Part shown: positions 1-9,088 of the stretch, piece after piece
Position numbering within the stretch: position 1 is the stretch's first letter
Layout: each line of letters opens with the position of its first letter
Position numbers and translations under genes: made by a program
Assembly (NCBI GenBank): GCA_022799175.1
Contig: JAAWNY010000031.1
Coordinates: 1 to 32,788, forward strand
Reading direction: 5' to 3'
Length of the DNA: 32,788 nucleotides
DNA from: Lachnospiraceae bacterium
Lineage (GTDB): Bacteria; Bacillota; Clostridia; Lachnospirales; Lachnospiraceae
Notes under the pieces: generated by a model
The model's database searches: none
What the model was told of the DNA's origin: nothing
Seen by the model: the letters and a program-made list of their open reading frames with translations, nothing else

Positions 1-165
1 TTGTCTGAGCGGAGCGAGTTTGTATATTTTCGTTTCGTTTTTAGCAAAAGTCAGGGGCTTTAGGAATTCTTAATCTCGAAACCGGAAAAAGGAGCAGACA
101 GTTTGGCGTTGGTTCTCGCCTCATTTCCTGGCTTATGCTTCTCGTTTCCTTATCTAAATGACATT
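1..165 (+). repeat. Half-copy of a long intergenic inverted-repeat element
   Basis: The first ~165 bases closely match the reverse complement of 11957-12118. Shared blocks include TTTAGCAAAAGTCAGGG, CTTAATCTCGAAACCGGAAA and CTAAATGACATTGG. At 12 kb the element is a full two-armed palindrome. Here only the arm right of the centre is inside the window, and the other arm, if present, lies upstream. The stretch contains no convincing gene. Together with the 12-kb copy it flanks the whole 0.3-11.7 kb gene block in inverted orientation. Confidence 0.75.
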
Positions 166-179
166 GGAGAAGCAACTTT

Positions 180-193
180 GTGACAATTGTCAC
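180..193. promoter_or_regulatory. Perfect 14-bp palindrome, possible operator
   Basis: GTGACAATTGTCAC is a perfect palindrome about 95 bases before the ATG at 286, in the only intergenic space upstream of the large membrane-protein gene. Its size and position suit a dimeric repressor site, but no regulator in the window can be assigned to it. Confidence 0.35.
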
Positions 194-285
194 GAGCAGA
201 TGTGATGGCTAGCATCTAGGCGATTCTTGCAAAAGATGGTATCGTAGATATATCACAAGGAAGAATACGCCGGGAGGGGAATATT

Positions 286-3200
286 ATGTGGCTTCTGCTT
301 GTATTATGGTTGGTAGCTCCGCTGGTGGAGCTAGTTGTTATTGTGGGATTATGTGTCGAAAATGACAAAAAAAAGAGAAGGCTTCGGGAACTGGAAGAAG
401 AATTGAAAAAATATGGCAGACCAGAACTGGGACAAAGGACTGGAGCGGAAGCGGCGATGCCAGCGGAACCAGTGCCAGCCGTCGAAGAAAATCGCGTGGG
501 ACAGTCACAGCAACTCTTGGAACAACCAAACAAACGAATGGCATCCGTAAGGGGAAAGACAGAGAATATAAAAGGCGGCGGCATGGGGATCCTGGCATTG
601 TTGACTGGGGTGGTGTTTGTGGTGCTGGCGGGGTTGATTTTTGCGACTACAGCATGGAAGATTTTATCAAATCCGGCTAAGGTTTATCTGGTATTGGCAT
701 TTTCTGTAATGTTTTTTGGCGTCAGTTTTGTGGCGGAGAAGCGGCTGCATATTCATAAGACCGGGAATGCGCTATATATTCTGGGAAGCATTTTTTTGTT
801 TTTGTCTGTGTTAGCGGCAGCTTATTTTCAGTTGCTGGGACCGGAGTATGTGCTGGTGGGACAAAATCGGTGGCGGGTATTGTGGATTGGTAGTTTGCTG
901 ACAGTGGTTATGCTGTTTGGAGGAATCGGTCGGTTTCGGGATCGGATCTATACCCAGGTATGTTTTGGGGGAATGACGGTTAGTATGACATTTTGGGCAT
1001 TGGCTCATGGGCTGAATCAAGGTGGAGAGTGGCTCAGTATGATGATGGGCTATGCCTGGCTTTTGATGTTGGGAAAATGGTTATTGGAAAAACAGGGGAC
1101 AAAAAAGAATACGCCGATTTTTCATCTGCCGGTAGATGGACAGAGTATCGAATTGGTAAGAGAAGGATTCTCCTGGTTTGCACCGGTACATTTTTGGTTT
1201 TTTTCCACCCTGGTTGTCGGTCTGGGAACGGTAAGCGGGATTTTTTTACTTACACCATGGCTTCGCTGGTATCTGGCTTTGGCGTTAGGAGCAGTGCTTT
1301 TGGGGATAGTGATGCAGAAAAAGGAAACGGAATGCAAATGGAAAAAGGCGTTTTTCTGTTTAGCGATGATCGGGACGGTTCACTATCTGACAGCCTGGAT
1401 TGGCTTTGAGATAGCGGGCCGGCAGAAACCGGAGGGGATGGGGGCACTGGTGGTGGCTGGAATGATCGTGGCTCTGGGTTTTCTGGCTGGAAACCGAAGG
1501 AAAAGTGGTTGGGATAGCGGAATAGAAGAATGGCTATGCCTGGCATTTTTATCGTGGGATGCGTTTTTACCGGGATTTCAGGTTTTTTTAATAAAAGTAT
1601 TTGGGGCGAATGATGCATCAAACTTTTTGCGGGAGCATGCGTTCTGGGCATTGGCGGGGGCACTGATTTTAACTGTGACAATGGCAGTGAGGCGAAGAAA
1701 ATCCGAGCTGGTGCAATGGGCGTTGCCATTTCTTCTATGGTACATGGTTTTTTGGCCGTTGGATCTATGGTTGCGGTGTGAGATTGGGTATGGTCTGGAG
1801 AAAAACCAGGCAGAGTTGGCATTGTGTTTGCTGGATCGGGGAATGCCAGGATTTTTACTTTTGTGTGGAATGATTTCCTGGGAATGGAAGCGACAGGAAG
1901 GCTATGGCTGGGCAATTCTCATTCTGGGAACCTGGATGGAGATGATTTATTTTTCTGAGACAGAAGTGACATTCCCGTTTTTCCTATTATTGGCAGGATA
2001 TCTGTTGTCGGAGATACGGACAGAAAAAAGGAAGGAAGACAGAGCATATAAGATGCTCGAAAAGCTTTCTGTGCTTGCGCGAGACAAGGTTGGTTGGAGA
2101 AATGTTTTTCAGAAAAAATCGTGGCTCTGCCGATGGGGAACTTTGTATGCCATGATGGGAACGGCTCTTTGGTTGGCTCCGTTTACAATAGATAATCGGA
2201 TGCTGCGGCTGGTGGGGGCGCTTGGGACTTATGTGGCAGGATTAGTTTTGGAGAGAACGCTGGCAAAAGATCCGCACGTGACAAAAGGCAGATCGGTATT
2301 TTGGGATATCTGCGGGAGTTTTTTAGCTGTTTTTATAATATGTGAATGCTATACCAGTTGCTACGATAGTATCTATATCAGCTGGTCTGGCAGCGGGAGT
2401 AAAGAATTTTGGAATTTACTGTTTTGCTTGACAGTATTTGTCGGCTTTTATCAGATGTTTTATTTGGGGAAACGGTTCTGGCCACATCTGATCATCAGTA
2501 TTGCAATGATGCCAATGCCGCTTGTGCTGGCATTATGTTATGACTGGACGGAGAATCAACTGTATTTAACCGTATTGGGATCGTTGCTGTTTACGGGAAT
2601 TGTAGCCCGCTGTCATGGTCGTATCTGTGAACCGAAGAAAGAGATTTATGGCGGCTGGCGTGTGGACTGGTATCATGTGACGGCAATATTTTTGTTGATT
2701 TTGCTGGCGGGAATGAATGAAGAAGGGCATTGGCGGCTGGTTTGTCTGCTCTATTTGAGCATATATATTCTGCAGTTTTCGGCAATCCCGGAGTGGCGGA
2801 GGGCAACTTGGTCGGCGGTGGGGTTGTTGTTGGTTCTGGCATATTGGAGTCAACCGTTTTTCGAGTTACCATCACAAATTAAGCTCGAGTTGGAGCTTTT
2901 GCCGGTAGCAGGATATTTCTGGTATCTGGGAAAAGTATGGGAGGTAAAGCGGAGGAAAGAGACAAAAGAGAAGGAAAAGATAAAAGAAGAAAAAACAAAG
3001 AAAGAGTGGGAACTTTTGCAGACCATGGGATATTTTTTCTGTTTGTTAGTTCTGATGGTTAATGCCTGGCTCTGTGGGGAAGTAGTCCATGCTTTGATTC
3101 TGGAAGGAATTTGTCTGACCATATTTGTGTGGGCATTGGTGAGACATTGCCGACATTGGATAGGAATGGCCGGAACTATCCTGATTTTGGTGGCATTGTA

Positions 3201-3309
3201 TATGACGAAGGAATTCTGGCTGAGCATTTCGTGGTGGGTATATCTGTTGGCGGCGGGAATGGGATTGATTGTGTTTGCAGCAGTCAGCGAGAAAAGGAAA
3301 CGGGAATGA
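286..3309 (+). CDS. Large polytopic membrane protein of unknown function (DUF2157/SCO7613-like)
   Basis: A 1007-residue protein. It has a hydrophobic N-terminal helix (about 1-25), a charged lysine/glutamate- and proline-rich linker (about 26-95), then many hydrophobic segments to the end, interrupted by a very basic/acidic stretch (about 885-910, rich in K and E). The first membrane region after the linker (GILALLTGVVFVVLAGLIF..., then FYILGS-like text) resembles large Firmicutes membrane proteins grouped loosely with DUF2157 or SCO7613. That assignment is by eye and uncertain. The start is supported by GGGAGGGG 8 bases before the ATG. No catalytic motif is recognisable. The gene is followed after 59 bases by a sensor kinase that has its own promoter, so a functional link is possible but unproven. 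Tryptophan is unusually frequent. Confidence 0.75.
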   Translation: MWLLLVLWLVAPLVELVVIVGLCVENDKKKRRLRELEEELKKYGRPELGQRTGAEAAMPAEPVPAVEENRVGQSQQLLEQPNKRMASVRGKTENIKGGGMGILALLTGVVFVVLAGLIFATTAWKILSNPAKVYLVLAFSVMFFGVSFVAEKRLHIHKTGNALYILGSIFLFLSVLAAAYFQLLGPEYVLVGQNRWRVLWIGSLLTVVMLFGGIGRFRDRIYTQVCFGGMTVSMTFWALAHGLNQGGEWLSMMMGYAWLLMLGKWLLEKQGTKKNTPIFHLPVDGQSIELVREGFSWFAPVHFWFFSTLVVGLGTVSGIFLLTPWLRWYLALALGAVLLGIVMQKKETECKWKKAFFCLAMIGTVHYLTAWIGFEIAGRQKPEGMGALVVAGMIVALGFLAGNRRKSGWDSGIEEWLCLAFLSWDAFLPGFQVFLIKVFGANDASNFLREHAFWALAGALILTVTMAVRRRKSELVQWALPFLLWYMVFWPLDLWLRCEIGYGLEKNQAELALCLLDRGMPGFLLLCGMISWEWKRQEGYGWAILILGTWMEMIYFSETEVTFPFFLLLAGYLLSEIRTEKRKEDRAYKMLEKLSVLARDKVGWRNVFQKKSWLCRWGTLYAMMGTALWLAPFTIDNRMLRLVGALGTYVAGLVLERTLAKDPHVTKGRSVFWDICGSFLAVFIICECYTSCYDSIYISWSGSGSKEFWNLLFCLTVFVGFYQMFYLGKRFWPHLIISIAMMPMPLVLALCYDWTENQLYLTVLGSLLFTGIVARCHGRICEPKKEIYGGWRVDWYHVTAIFLLILLAGMNEEGHWRLVCLLYLSIYILQFSAIPEWRRATWSAVGLLLVLAYWSQPFFELPSQIKLELELLPVAGYFWYLGKVWEVKRRKETKEKEKIKEEKTKKEWELLQTMGYFFCLLVLMVNAWLCGEVVHALILEGICLTIFVWALVRHCRHWIGMAGTILILVALYMTKEFWLSISWWVYLLAAGMGLIVFAAVSEKRKRE

Positions 3310-3316
3310 ATTCGCT

Positions 3317-3346
3317 TTGACAAAGGATAAGAATAACGTCTATAAT
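3317..3346 (+). promoter_or_regulatory. Sigma-A-type promoter for the histidine kinase/response regulator pair
   Basis: TTGACA (3317-3322), an 18-base spacer, and TATAAT (3341-3346). It starts 8 bases after the stop of the membrane-protein gene and ends 22 bases before the kinase ATG. Both hexamers are consensus, so the two-component genes can be transcribed independently of the gene upstream. Confidence 0.75.
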
Positions 3347-3368
3347 GGAAAAGAGGTGAGGAAAAAGC

Positions 3369-5024
3369 ATGGTTCCTATTCTGCTGATTATCTTATACCT
3401 GATCACGATCGGACTTTCGACGTACAATTGTGGCTGGCTTCTTTTGCGGGCGGACAGAAACGGCACAACTGGCGCACTGGCTGCCTGTCAGTTGTTGGTA
3501 ATATTGTGGTGTGTACCGCAGCTTTTTGCCGGATTTCTTATGACGAAAGAGATGAAATACCTGATTTACGGCATTTCTTATCTGGGAATTAGTTTTATCG
3601 GACCGGCCTGGTTGATATTTTCCTTTTTGTATTGCCGGCGCCAGCTTCCGAGATGGTTGCCCGTTTTGTTGTTCGGCTTGTCTGGGTTGCATTATTTGGC
3701 GTTTTTGACTAATGAGTATCATCATTGCTTCTATCAGCAATTTGCGGTGGAGAAGGTAGTGTATGGCTGGGTTTTTTATGAGCATATGGGATATACCTAT
3801 CTGTGCGTGCTGTGCGGACTGGCGGTGGTGCTGCGAGAATTTCACAAAAAACGGGTGGCGGCGGTACATTTGGTAGTGATTCTTTTATCAGCGACAGTTC
3901 CTTTGGCGTTCAATCTTCTGTATTTGTCGGGATGGTTGGCAGTATCCTTCGATTTGACGCCGTCGGCGTTTGCTCTTTCTAGCTTTTTGATGTTGCTGGC
4001 AGTTTTGCGCTATGATTTTCTGGATGTGAATGCGTTGGCATTCGGACAGATTTTTTCTTCGATTACCGAAGGGGTGGCGGTTTATAATAAACGGGGAAAT
4101 GTAGTCTACTGTAATGAGGCGGCGGCCTGCTGGCTGGGAATCCAGGCGGGAGATAATTTTGAACAAATCCGGATGTATCTGAGCAGTCAAGGACTGGAAG
4201 TGGAGTGCGGGCAGGAATTGCTGACAGAGGAGGCGGAGTTTGTTCCGGAGACGAAAGAACGGGTCCGGGTGCGGCAGTATGTCCGGCGTAGCCAGAACGG
4301 AGAGCTTACCGCTGGTATTTTTCTTTTGACGGATGTGGGAGAGTATTATGAGCAGCTTAAGCAGAGTCGGGAATTGGCAGTCGCGGCGCAACGATTGGCG
4401 ATCGAGCAGGAGCGCAATCGAATTGCGCAGGAAGTGCATGACACGACAGGACATACTTTGACGATGATTCAGTCGTTACTGCGGTTAGCAAGAGTGGAGT
4501 GGGAACGGACGAATGTGCGGATGGAGAAGGAAACAGGAATGATAGGAGAGTATTTGACGCAGGCGCAAGAGCTGGCAGTGAACGGAATTCGTGAGCTGCG
4601 CATTTCCATCAATCGGTTGCGTCAGGAAACCGGATGTGAATTGGTCACACAGGGAATTTGCCAGTTGGCAAAGAGCGTTCGGGAACTGGAGGTAGAGGTG
4701 GACATTCAGGGAGAGGATGGTCCTGGTTACTCTCATTTATCCCTGGTGATTTATGATTGCTTTCGGGAGGCAATTACTAACTGTCTAAAATATGCCCACG
4801 CCACACATATGGATGTGATTGTAAAATTTGAGACAAGCAGTCTTCGTTTGTATATCTTTGATGATGGTCTCGGCTGTGGGGAGATAGTGGAAAGCAATGG
4901 AATCCGTGGGATTCGAAAACGGGTGGAGCAGGCCGGGGGGCAGGTACGAGTTTTGTCTTCGAAAGGAGAAGGTTTTCAGATCTATATCTGGCTGCCGGTA
5001 AAAATGGGAGGTCCGGCGAAGTGA
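3369..5024 (+). CDS. Sensor histidine kinase, 7TM N-terminus, NarL/LiaS-type (HisKA_3)
   Basis: A 551-residue membrane sensor kinase. Residues 1 to about 220 form seven or so membrane helices of the kinase '7TM N-terminal' type. Next comes a PAS-like segment (about 225-330, containing GVAVYNKRGNVVYCNEAA). The dimerisation/phosphoacceptor region reads ERNRIAQEVHDTTGH with His at about 357, typical of HisKA_3. A HATPase_c domain follows, with DCFREAITNCLKYAHA as the N box and DDGLGCG as the G1 box. The ATG has a GAGGTGAGG ribosome site. The response regulator begins 72 bases downstream and is the obvious partner: HisKA_3 kinases pair with LuxR-type regulators. The signal sensed is not evident. 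The large membrane protein upstream may be part of the same sensory module, but this is a guess. Confidence 0.93.
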   Translation: MVPILLIILYLITIGLSTYNCGWLLLRADRNGTTGALAACQLLVILWCVPQLFAGFLMTKEMKYLIYGISYLGISFIGPAWLIFSFLYCRRQLPRWLPVLLFGLSGLHYLAFLTNEYHHCFYQQFAVEKVVYGWVFYEHMGYTYLCVLCGLAVVLREFHKKRVAAVHLVVILLSATVPLAFNLLYLSGWLAVSFDLTPSAFALSSFLMLLAVLRYDFLDVNALAFGQIFSSITEGVAVYNKRGNVVYCNEAAACWLGIQAGDNFEQIRMYLSSQGLEVECGQELLTEEAEFVPETKERVRVRQYVRRSQNGELTAGIFLLTDVGEYYEQLKQSRELAVAAQRLAIEQERNRIAQEVHDTTGHTLTMIQSLLRLARVEWERTNVRMEKETGMIGEYLTQAQELAVNGIRELRISINRLRQETGCELVTQGICQLAKSVRELEVEVDIQGEDGPGYSHLSLVIYDCFREAITNCLKYAHATHMDVIVKFETSSLRLYIFDDGLGCGEIVESNGIRGIRKRVEQAGGQVRVLSSKGEGFQIYIWLPVKMGGPAK

Positions 5025-5096
5025 GCGGCTTTTTTGTATCGGTTGTGCAGAAATAGAATGGTATAAAGACAATGGTTTGCAGGAAAGGGGAAGTTT

Positions 5097-5741
5097 ATGA
5101 TTCGTATCGTGATTGCGGATGATATTCAGATTCTGCGACAGGGGCTGGCGGCTATCTTAAGCCAGGATAAGGAGATTATTGTGGTGGGGCTGGCTGCTGA
5201 TGGGAAGGAAGCCTGGGAATTGTGCGGGACGGAAAGACCAGATGTGGTGTTGATGGACATGCGTATGCCAGAGTATGACGGGAGCTGGGGCATTAGCCGG
5301 ATCAAAGAGGATTTTCCGGAGGTGAAGATTCTCGTTCTGACGACTTTTGATGATGCGAAAACTGTGGAAGCAGCAGTGGGCAGCGGTGCAGATGGTTATA
5401 TTTTAAAGGAGATGGAGGATGAGCGGGTCATCCAATCGATCAAGGCCGTCTGCGGCGGGATACGAGTGTTTGGAGACAGTGTATTTGAAGAATTGCGGCG
5501 GCAGATGGTATCATCGGCAGAACCGAAGCCGCTGGAGGCAACAGAGGTAGCAAAGCTTACGAAACGAGAACGGGAATTCATGCGGTGTGTGTCACGGGGG
5601 ATGGATAATAAAGAGATTGCAGCGGAGCTGTTTCTGGCAGAAGGCACCGTGCGCAATGGGATTTCGCGTTTGTTGGAGAAGTTAGGACTGAAAGATCGGA
5701 CTCAACTGGCCGTGTTTACAGTAAAGAATCGCTTGGACTGA
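5097..5741 (+). CDS. Response regulator, NarL/FixJ (LuxR HTH) family
   Basis: A 214-residue DNA-binding response regulator. The receiver domain (about 1-120) shows the acidic pair D8/D9, the phosphoacceptor D54 in VLMDMRMP, the conserved T in VLTTFDD and the K of GYILKE. The C-terminal LuxR-type helix-turn-helix (about 150-212) reads LTKREREFMRCVSRG...NKEIAAELFLAEGTVRN. The length is standard for the family. A strong AGGAAAGGGGAAG ribosome site precedes the ATG. It most likely forms one operon with the kinase just upstream. The targets are unknown. The neighbouring membrane protein and the hybrid kinase downstream are candidates by position only. Confidence 0.95.
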   Translation: MIRIVIADDIQILRQGLAAILSQDKEIIVVGLAADGKEAWELCGTERPDVVLMDMRMPEYDGSWGISRIKEDFPEVKILVLTTFDDAKTVEAAVGSGADGYILKEMEDERVIQSIKAVCGGIRVFGDSVFEELRRQMVSSAEPKPLEATEVAKLTKREREFMRCVSRGMDNKEIAAELFLAEGTVRNGISRLLEKLGLKDRTQLAVFTVKNRLD

Positions 5742-6059
5742 GCGCTGGGGGACAAAATATTCTGTGATTTTTGTGCTGTAAAATTTTCTTTACACAAAAT
5801 TTGTTTTAACCGAAGCGACTTTTGGTGCTCTGGATTTTTTAGGATGTTTTTCAACCGTTCCTATATTGACGGGATTGGGGGCACGTGGTATTATGACACA
5901 GGAGTTGCTGCTTTTTGCGGTGAAGTTGTGGAATTTGTGAAAGCAAAAAGTAGAACTGTACCAGTATTCAGAAATCGTGTTTTCCGGGGGGGCTCTTTTA
6001 GGAATCTCTTCGTATTTAGAAGTTGTGGGTACAGCGACTATGACCGGAAGGAGATCGAG
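5742..6059 (+). other. Intergenic region and leader of the first hybrid kinase
   Basis: These 318 bases separate the response regulator from the hybrid kinase. The reading frame of the kinase stays open back to an ATG at 5844, but that extension of 72 codons has no domain character. It also contains a consensus promoter (5866-5894), so it is better read as untranslated leader. No terminator hairpin with a T tract was found after the response regulator. Confidence 0.55.
5866..5894 (+). promoter_or_regulatory. Promoter of the first hybrid histidine kinase
   Basis: TTGACG (5866-5871), a 17-base spacer, and TATTAT (5889-5894). Transcription would start near 5901, giving a leader of about 160 bases before the preferred ATG at 6060. 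The promoter lies inside the longest open frame, which argues against the start at 5844. Confidence 0.6.
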
Positions 6060-8660
6060 ATGGAGGGCAGGTTTATGGATGATTCAAAGGGAGGTTTTGT
6101 ACAGGCCAGCGAATGGGTGCCAGTCGTTGGGAGCCGTGAGCAGCACAGCAGCATGAAAAGTGTCCAAAATCTGGAGGTCGTCATCAATGAAGGACTTCGC
6201 GTCGCCCTATTGGAGGAGACGCCGGATCAGTCGTTGGAGGTGTTGTTGGAGCATTTGGGAAAAGCACTGAATGGAGATCGCACTTATATCTTTGAGCAGA
6301 ACGATTCTGGCGGCGATGACAACACCTATGAATGGGTGGCCGACGGGGTAGCGCCAGAAAAGGAGAACCTTCAAAATGTTCCCTCAGAAGTGTGCGACAG
6401 CTGGTATCGGAATTTCCGCATTGGCAAACATATCATCATTGGGAGCTTGGAAGAGATTCGGGAGGTTGAACCTCTTCAATATGAGAATCTAAAGCGGCAG
6501 AATATCCATTCTCTTGTTGTGGTTCCCCTTTATGATGGAAAAAGGATTATTGGATTTTATGGCGTGGACAATCCGCCTGTAAAGTCATTGGAATATGCAT
6601 CGAATATGCTCCAGACAGCGGCGTATTTTATTGTATCCTCTCTGAAGCGGCGCAATCTGGTCCGTGAGCTTCAAAAGCGCAGTTATAATGTTCTACATGC
6701 TCTCAGTGTGGACTATCTGGGGATTTATCGGGTAGATTTCAATACGGATAAATGTGAGATATACCGGGACAGCGAACAGATGGGGATGGATTGGTCGGGC
6801 AATTTTGAGGACGGCTATCAGAAAGCTATGGAACGGTACATTTCCTGGTATGTGGTTCCTCGGGATCAGGAACGGCTTCGTGCTGTGACGAAAAAAGAAT
6901 ATGTGCTCGCTCAGTTCAGGCAAAAGAAAAAGTTCTCTGTCCGATACCAGGTGAAAAACAGTTCCTCTGGATTGAAACATCTGGAGATTCATTTTTCTGC
7001 TACGGAGAAAACAGAGGAAAAGCACTGTGCGATTTTTGCTTTGCGGGATGTCAATGCCGTGGTGGAGCAAGAAGAGAAATACAAGTTGGAGGCAAGACAG
7101 AGTCTGGAGGATATTCTAGAGGGGGCCAGAACGGGTATTTGGACGATCGAACTAGAAGAAGGCTGTCAGCCGAGAATGTATGCCGATCGAACCATGCGGA
7201 TTCTTCTTGGAGTATCGGATGAGATCGAGCCGGAAGAGTGCTATCGACATTGGTTCCAAAACATTGAACCGGATTATGTGGAAATGGTGCAGGGAGCGGT
7301 ACAGGAAATATTGGAAACCGGGCGTTCTGAGGTGATTTATCCCTGGAATCATCCAAATCTTGGAAAAATTTATGTTCGTTGCGGCGGCGTGCCGGACAAA
7401 TCATTTAAAAAATCAGGTGCTTGTCTGAACGGATACCATCAGGACATCACGGAAACAATGGTGGCGAGGAAGAAACAGGATCAGGCCATTATGGAGCTGT
7501 TGGAGAAGGTTAGGCGGGCCAATTCAGCAAAGAGTGAATTTCTTTCCCATATGTCGCATGATCTGCGCACCCCTATCAACGGGATTTTGGGAATGCTATC
7601 TATCATGGAAAAAAGTCAGGATGACCAGGAAAGGCAGCGAGAGTGTCAGAAGAAAATTTGTGTGTCAACGGAGCATCTGTTGTCGCTGGTTAACGACGTC
7701 CTTCAAGTCAGCAAGTTGGATAGCGGAAGACCGACGGTCGTAGAGGAGCCGTTTGATCTTCACGATATCTTAGAAAACTGCATTACGATCTTATCCGCTC
7801 AAGCGGAGGCAGCGGGAATCCAGCTAGTGTTGGAGGAGGTCGACTTACAGCATACAAGACTGATTGGAAATCCGCTTCATTTGAAGAAAATTTTAATGAA
7901 TATTATCGATAATGCTTTCAAATATAACCGGCCCCATGGTTCTGTATTTGTTCAGGTAAAGGAGATCGCCTGCCAGGGAGGGATTGCAAACTACCAGTTT
8001 GTGATTGAGGATACTGGAATTGGCATCGGGGAGGAATTCAAAAAGCACATTTTTGAGCCGTTTACGCAGGAACATCAAGGAGCAAGAACCCATTATAATG
8101 GAGCTGGTCTTGGCATGTCGATTGTTAAGAAATTAGTAGACCAGCTGAAGGGAACCATAGAGGTGGACAGTCAGATTGGCAAGGGAAGTGTGTTTCAGAT
8201 CACGTTGCCTCTGCAAATCGATGGGAGGTGGAGTGCGCCGTCTGTGGATGAGCAGCGGAATGTGCAGGAAAATATTACCGGCATGTGTGTCCTTTTGGTG
8301 GAGGATAATGAGATCAACTGTGAGATCGTAGAGTTCATGCTTAAGGAGGCGGGGGCAAAGGTGGTGACTGCGAATGATGGAAAAGTTGCTGTGGATGCGT
8401 TTGTAGCATCTGCCCCAGGAACGTTTGATTGCGTGCTTATGGATTTGATGATGCCGGTTATGAGCGGATATGAGGCGGCTCGTGTGATTCGCGATTTGGA
8501 TCGGCCAGATGCAAAGGTTGTGCCCATCATAGCATTGTCGGCTAATGCATTTGAAGAGGACATCGTAATGGCAAAGGATGCTGGCATGAATGAGCATTTG
8601 GCGAAACCGGTGGATATCAGAAAAATGTTTAAGGTTATGAGACGGTTGAGCAGCCGATAA
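6060..8660 (+). CDS. Cytoplasmic hybrid histidine kinase (GAF-PAS-HisKA-HATPase-REC)
   Basis: From the preferred start the protein has 866 residues. The order is: a GAF-type sensory domain (about 35-200), two PAS-like segments (about 205-335 and 350-465), a HisKA domain with His500 in SHMSHDLRTP, a HATPase_c domain (IIDNAFKYN N box, DTGIGIG, GAGLGMSIVKKL) and a receiver (about 743-866, VEDNEIN acidic pocket, phosphoacceptor near D795 in LMDLMMP, AKPVD lysine). No membrane helix or signal peptide is visible, so it should sense an intracellular ligand. The ATG at 6060 follows GGAAGGAG. An ATG at 6075 with its own GGAGGG is an equally workable start, and 5844 is disfavoured. No HTH output or Hpt domain is present, so it probably feeds a separate phosphotransfer or regulates through its receiver. 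It resembles the second hybrid kinase next to it in its C-terminal half. Confidence 0.9.
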   Translation: MEGRFMDDSKGGFVQASEWVPVVGSREQHSSMKSVQNLEVVINEGLRVALLEETPDQSLEVLLEHLGKALNGDRTYIFEQNDSGGDDNTYEWVADGVAPEKENLQNVPSEVCDSWYRNFRIGKHIIIGSLEEIREVEPLQYENLKRQNIHSLVVVPLYDGKRIIGFYGVDNPPVKSLEYASNMLQTAAYFIVSSLKRRNLVRELQKRSYNVLHALSVDYLGIYRVDFNTDKCEIYRDSEQMGMDWSGNFEDGYQKAMERYISWYVVPRDQERLRAVTKKEYVLAQFRQKKKFSVRYQVKNSSSGLKHLEIHFSATEKTEEKHCAIFALRDVNAVVEQEEKYKLEARQSLEDILEGARTGIWTIELEEGCQPRMYADRTMRILLGVSDEIEPEECYRHWFQNIEPDYVEMVQGAVQEILETGRSEVIYPWNHPNLGKIYVRCGGVPDKSFKKSGACLNGYHQDITETMVARKKQDQAIMELLEKVRRANSAKSEFLSHMSHDLRTPINGILGMLSIMEKSQDDQERQRECQKKICVSTEHLLSLVNDVLQVSKLDSGRPTVVEEPFDLHDILENCITILSAQAEAAGIQLVLEEVDLQHTRLIGNPLHLKKILMNIIDNAFKYNRPHGSVFVQVKEIACQGGIANYQFVIEDTGIGIGEEFKKHIFEPFTQEHQGARTHYNGAGLGMSIVKKLVDQLKGTIEVDSQIGKGSVFQITLPLQIDGRWSAPSVDEQRNVQENITGMCVLLVEDNEINCEIVEFMLKEAGAKVVTANDGKVAVDAFVASAPGTFDCVLMDLMMPVMSGYEAARVIRDLDRPDAKVVPIIALSANAFEEDIVMAKDAGMNEHLAKPVDIRKMFKVMRRLSSR

Positions 8661-9088
8661 AAGGAAACGTTTGAAAGAGTTATGATGATATTTCTGAGCA
8701 GGAATTTAATCTCGGGAATTTTGCTTATATAAAACAAAAGGCTCTGCCATGAAAAATCTTATCGTTTCGATTGCTGCATAGATTAAAAATTTTTCAAAAA
8801 GGCGCAGATTGCTGTTGCTTTTTAAGAGTGGTTGCTGTAAAATACATAATGTGAAATTTTGGACGAAAACAGGCGCAAAATAGGGTCCGCTTTTTGTAAA
8901 TAGAAATTGACAGGTTATGCTTTACTGCAATATACATAATAATAGACAGACGAAGTCTGTCCTTTTTGCTGCCTTTTATGGCAAATCTAGTTTTCATGGA
9001 CGCATTGTACCTGCGATTTTTGGTAGGTGTGACGTGTCCTTTTGCTTTGCGCCTGAAACAAAGCTCAAAGAATGGAGATAGAAAAAGT
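8661..9088 (+). other. Intergenic region between the two hybrid kinases
   Basis: These 428 bases have no convincing gene. They are AT-rich and hold one good promoter (8907-8936). The second kinase's frame is open back to a TTG at 8966, but that extension reads like non-coding sequence and lacks a ribosome site. Similar strings TGTAAAATACATAAT (near 8835) and TGCAATATACATAAT (near 8926) occur about 90 bases apart. I saw no terminator with a T tract. Confidence 0.5.
8907..8936 (+). promoter_or_regulatory. Promoter of the second hybrid histidine kinase
   Basis: TTGACA (8907-8912), an 18-base spacer, and TATACA (8931-8936), which continues into TAAT. The predicted transcript starts near 8943 and has a leader of about 145 bases before the preferred ATG at 9089. 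Confidence 0.55.

Noticed and set aside
1250-1915. Long open frame on the minus strand (221 codons)
   Set aside because: Antisense shadow of the membrane-protein gene; serine/proline-rich low-information text with no start signal.
5844-6059. N-terminal extension of the first hybrid kinase from ATG 5844
   Set aside because: No domain content, no ribosome site, and a consensus promoter lies within it; the ATG at 6060 with GGAAGGAG is better.
8966-9088. TTG start for the second hybrid kinase
   Set aside because: No ribosome site, and the extension does not look like protein; ATG 9089 directly precedes the first membrane helix and has GGAGAT.
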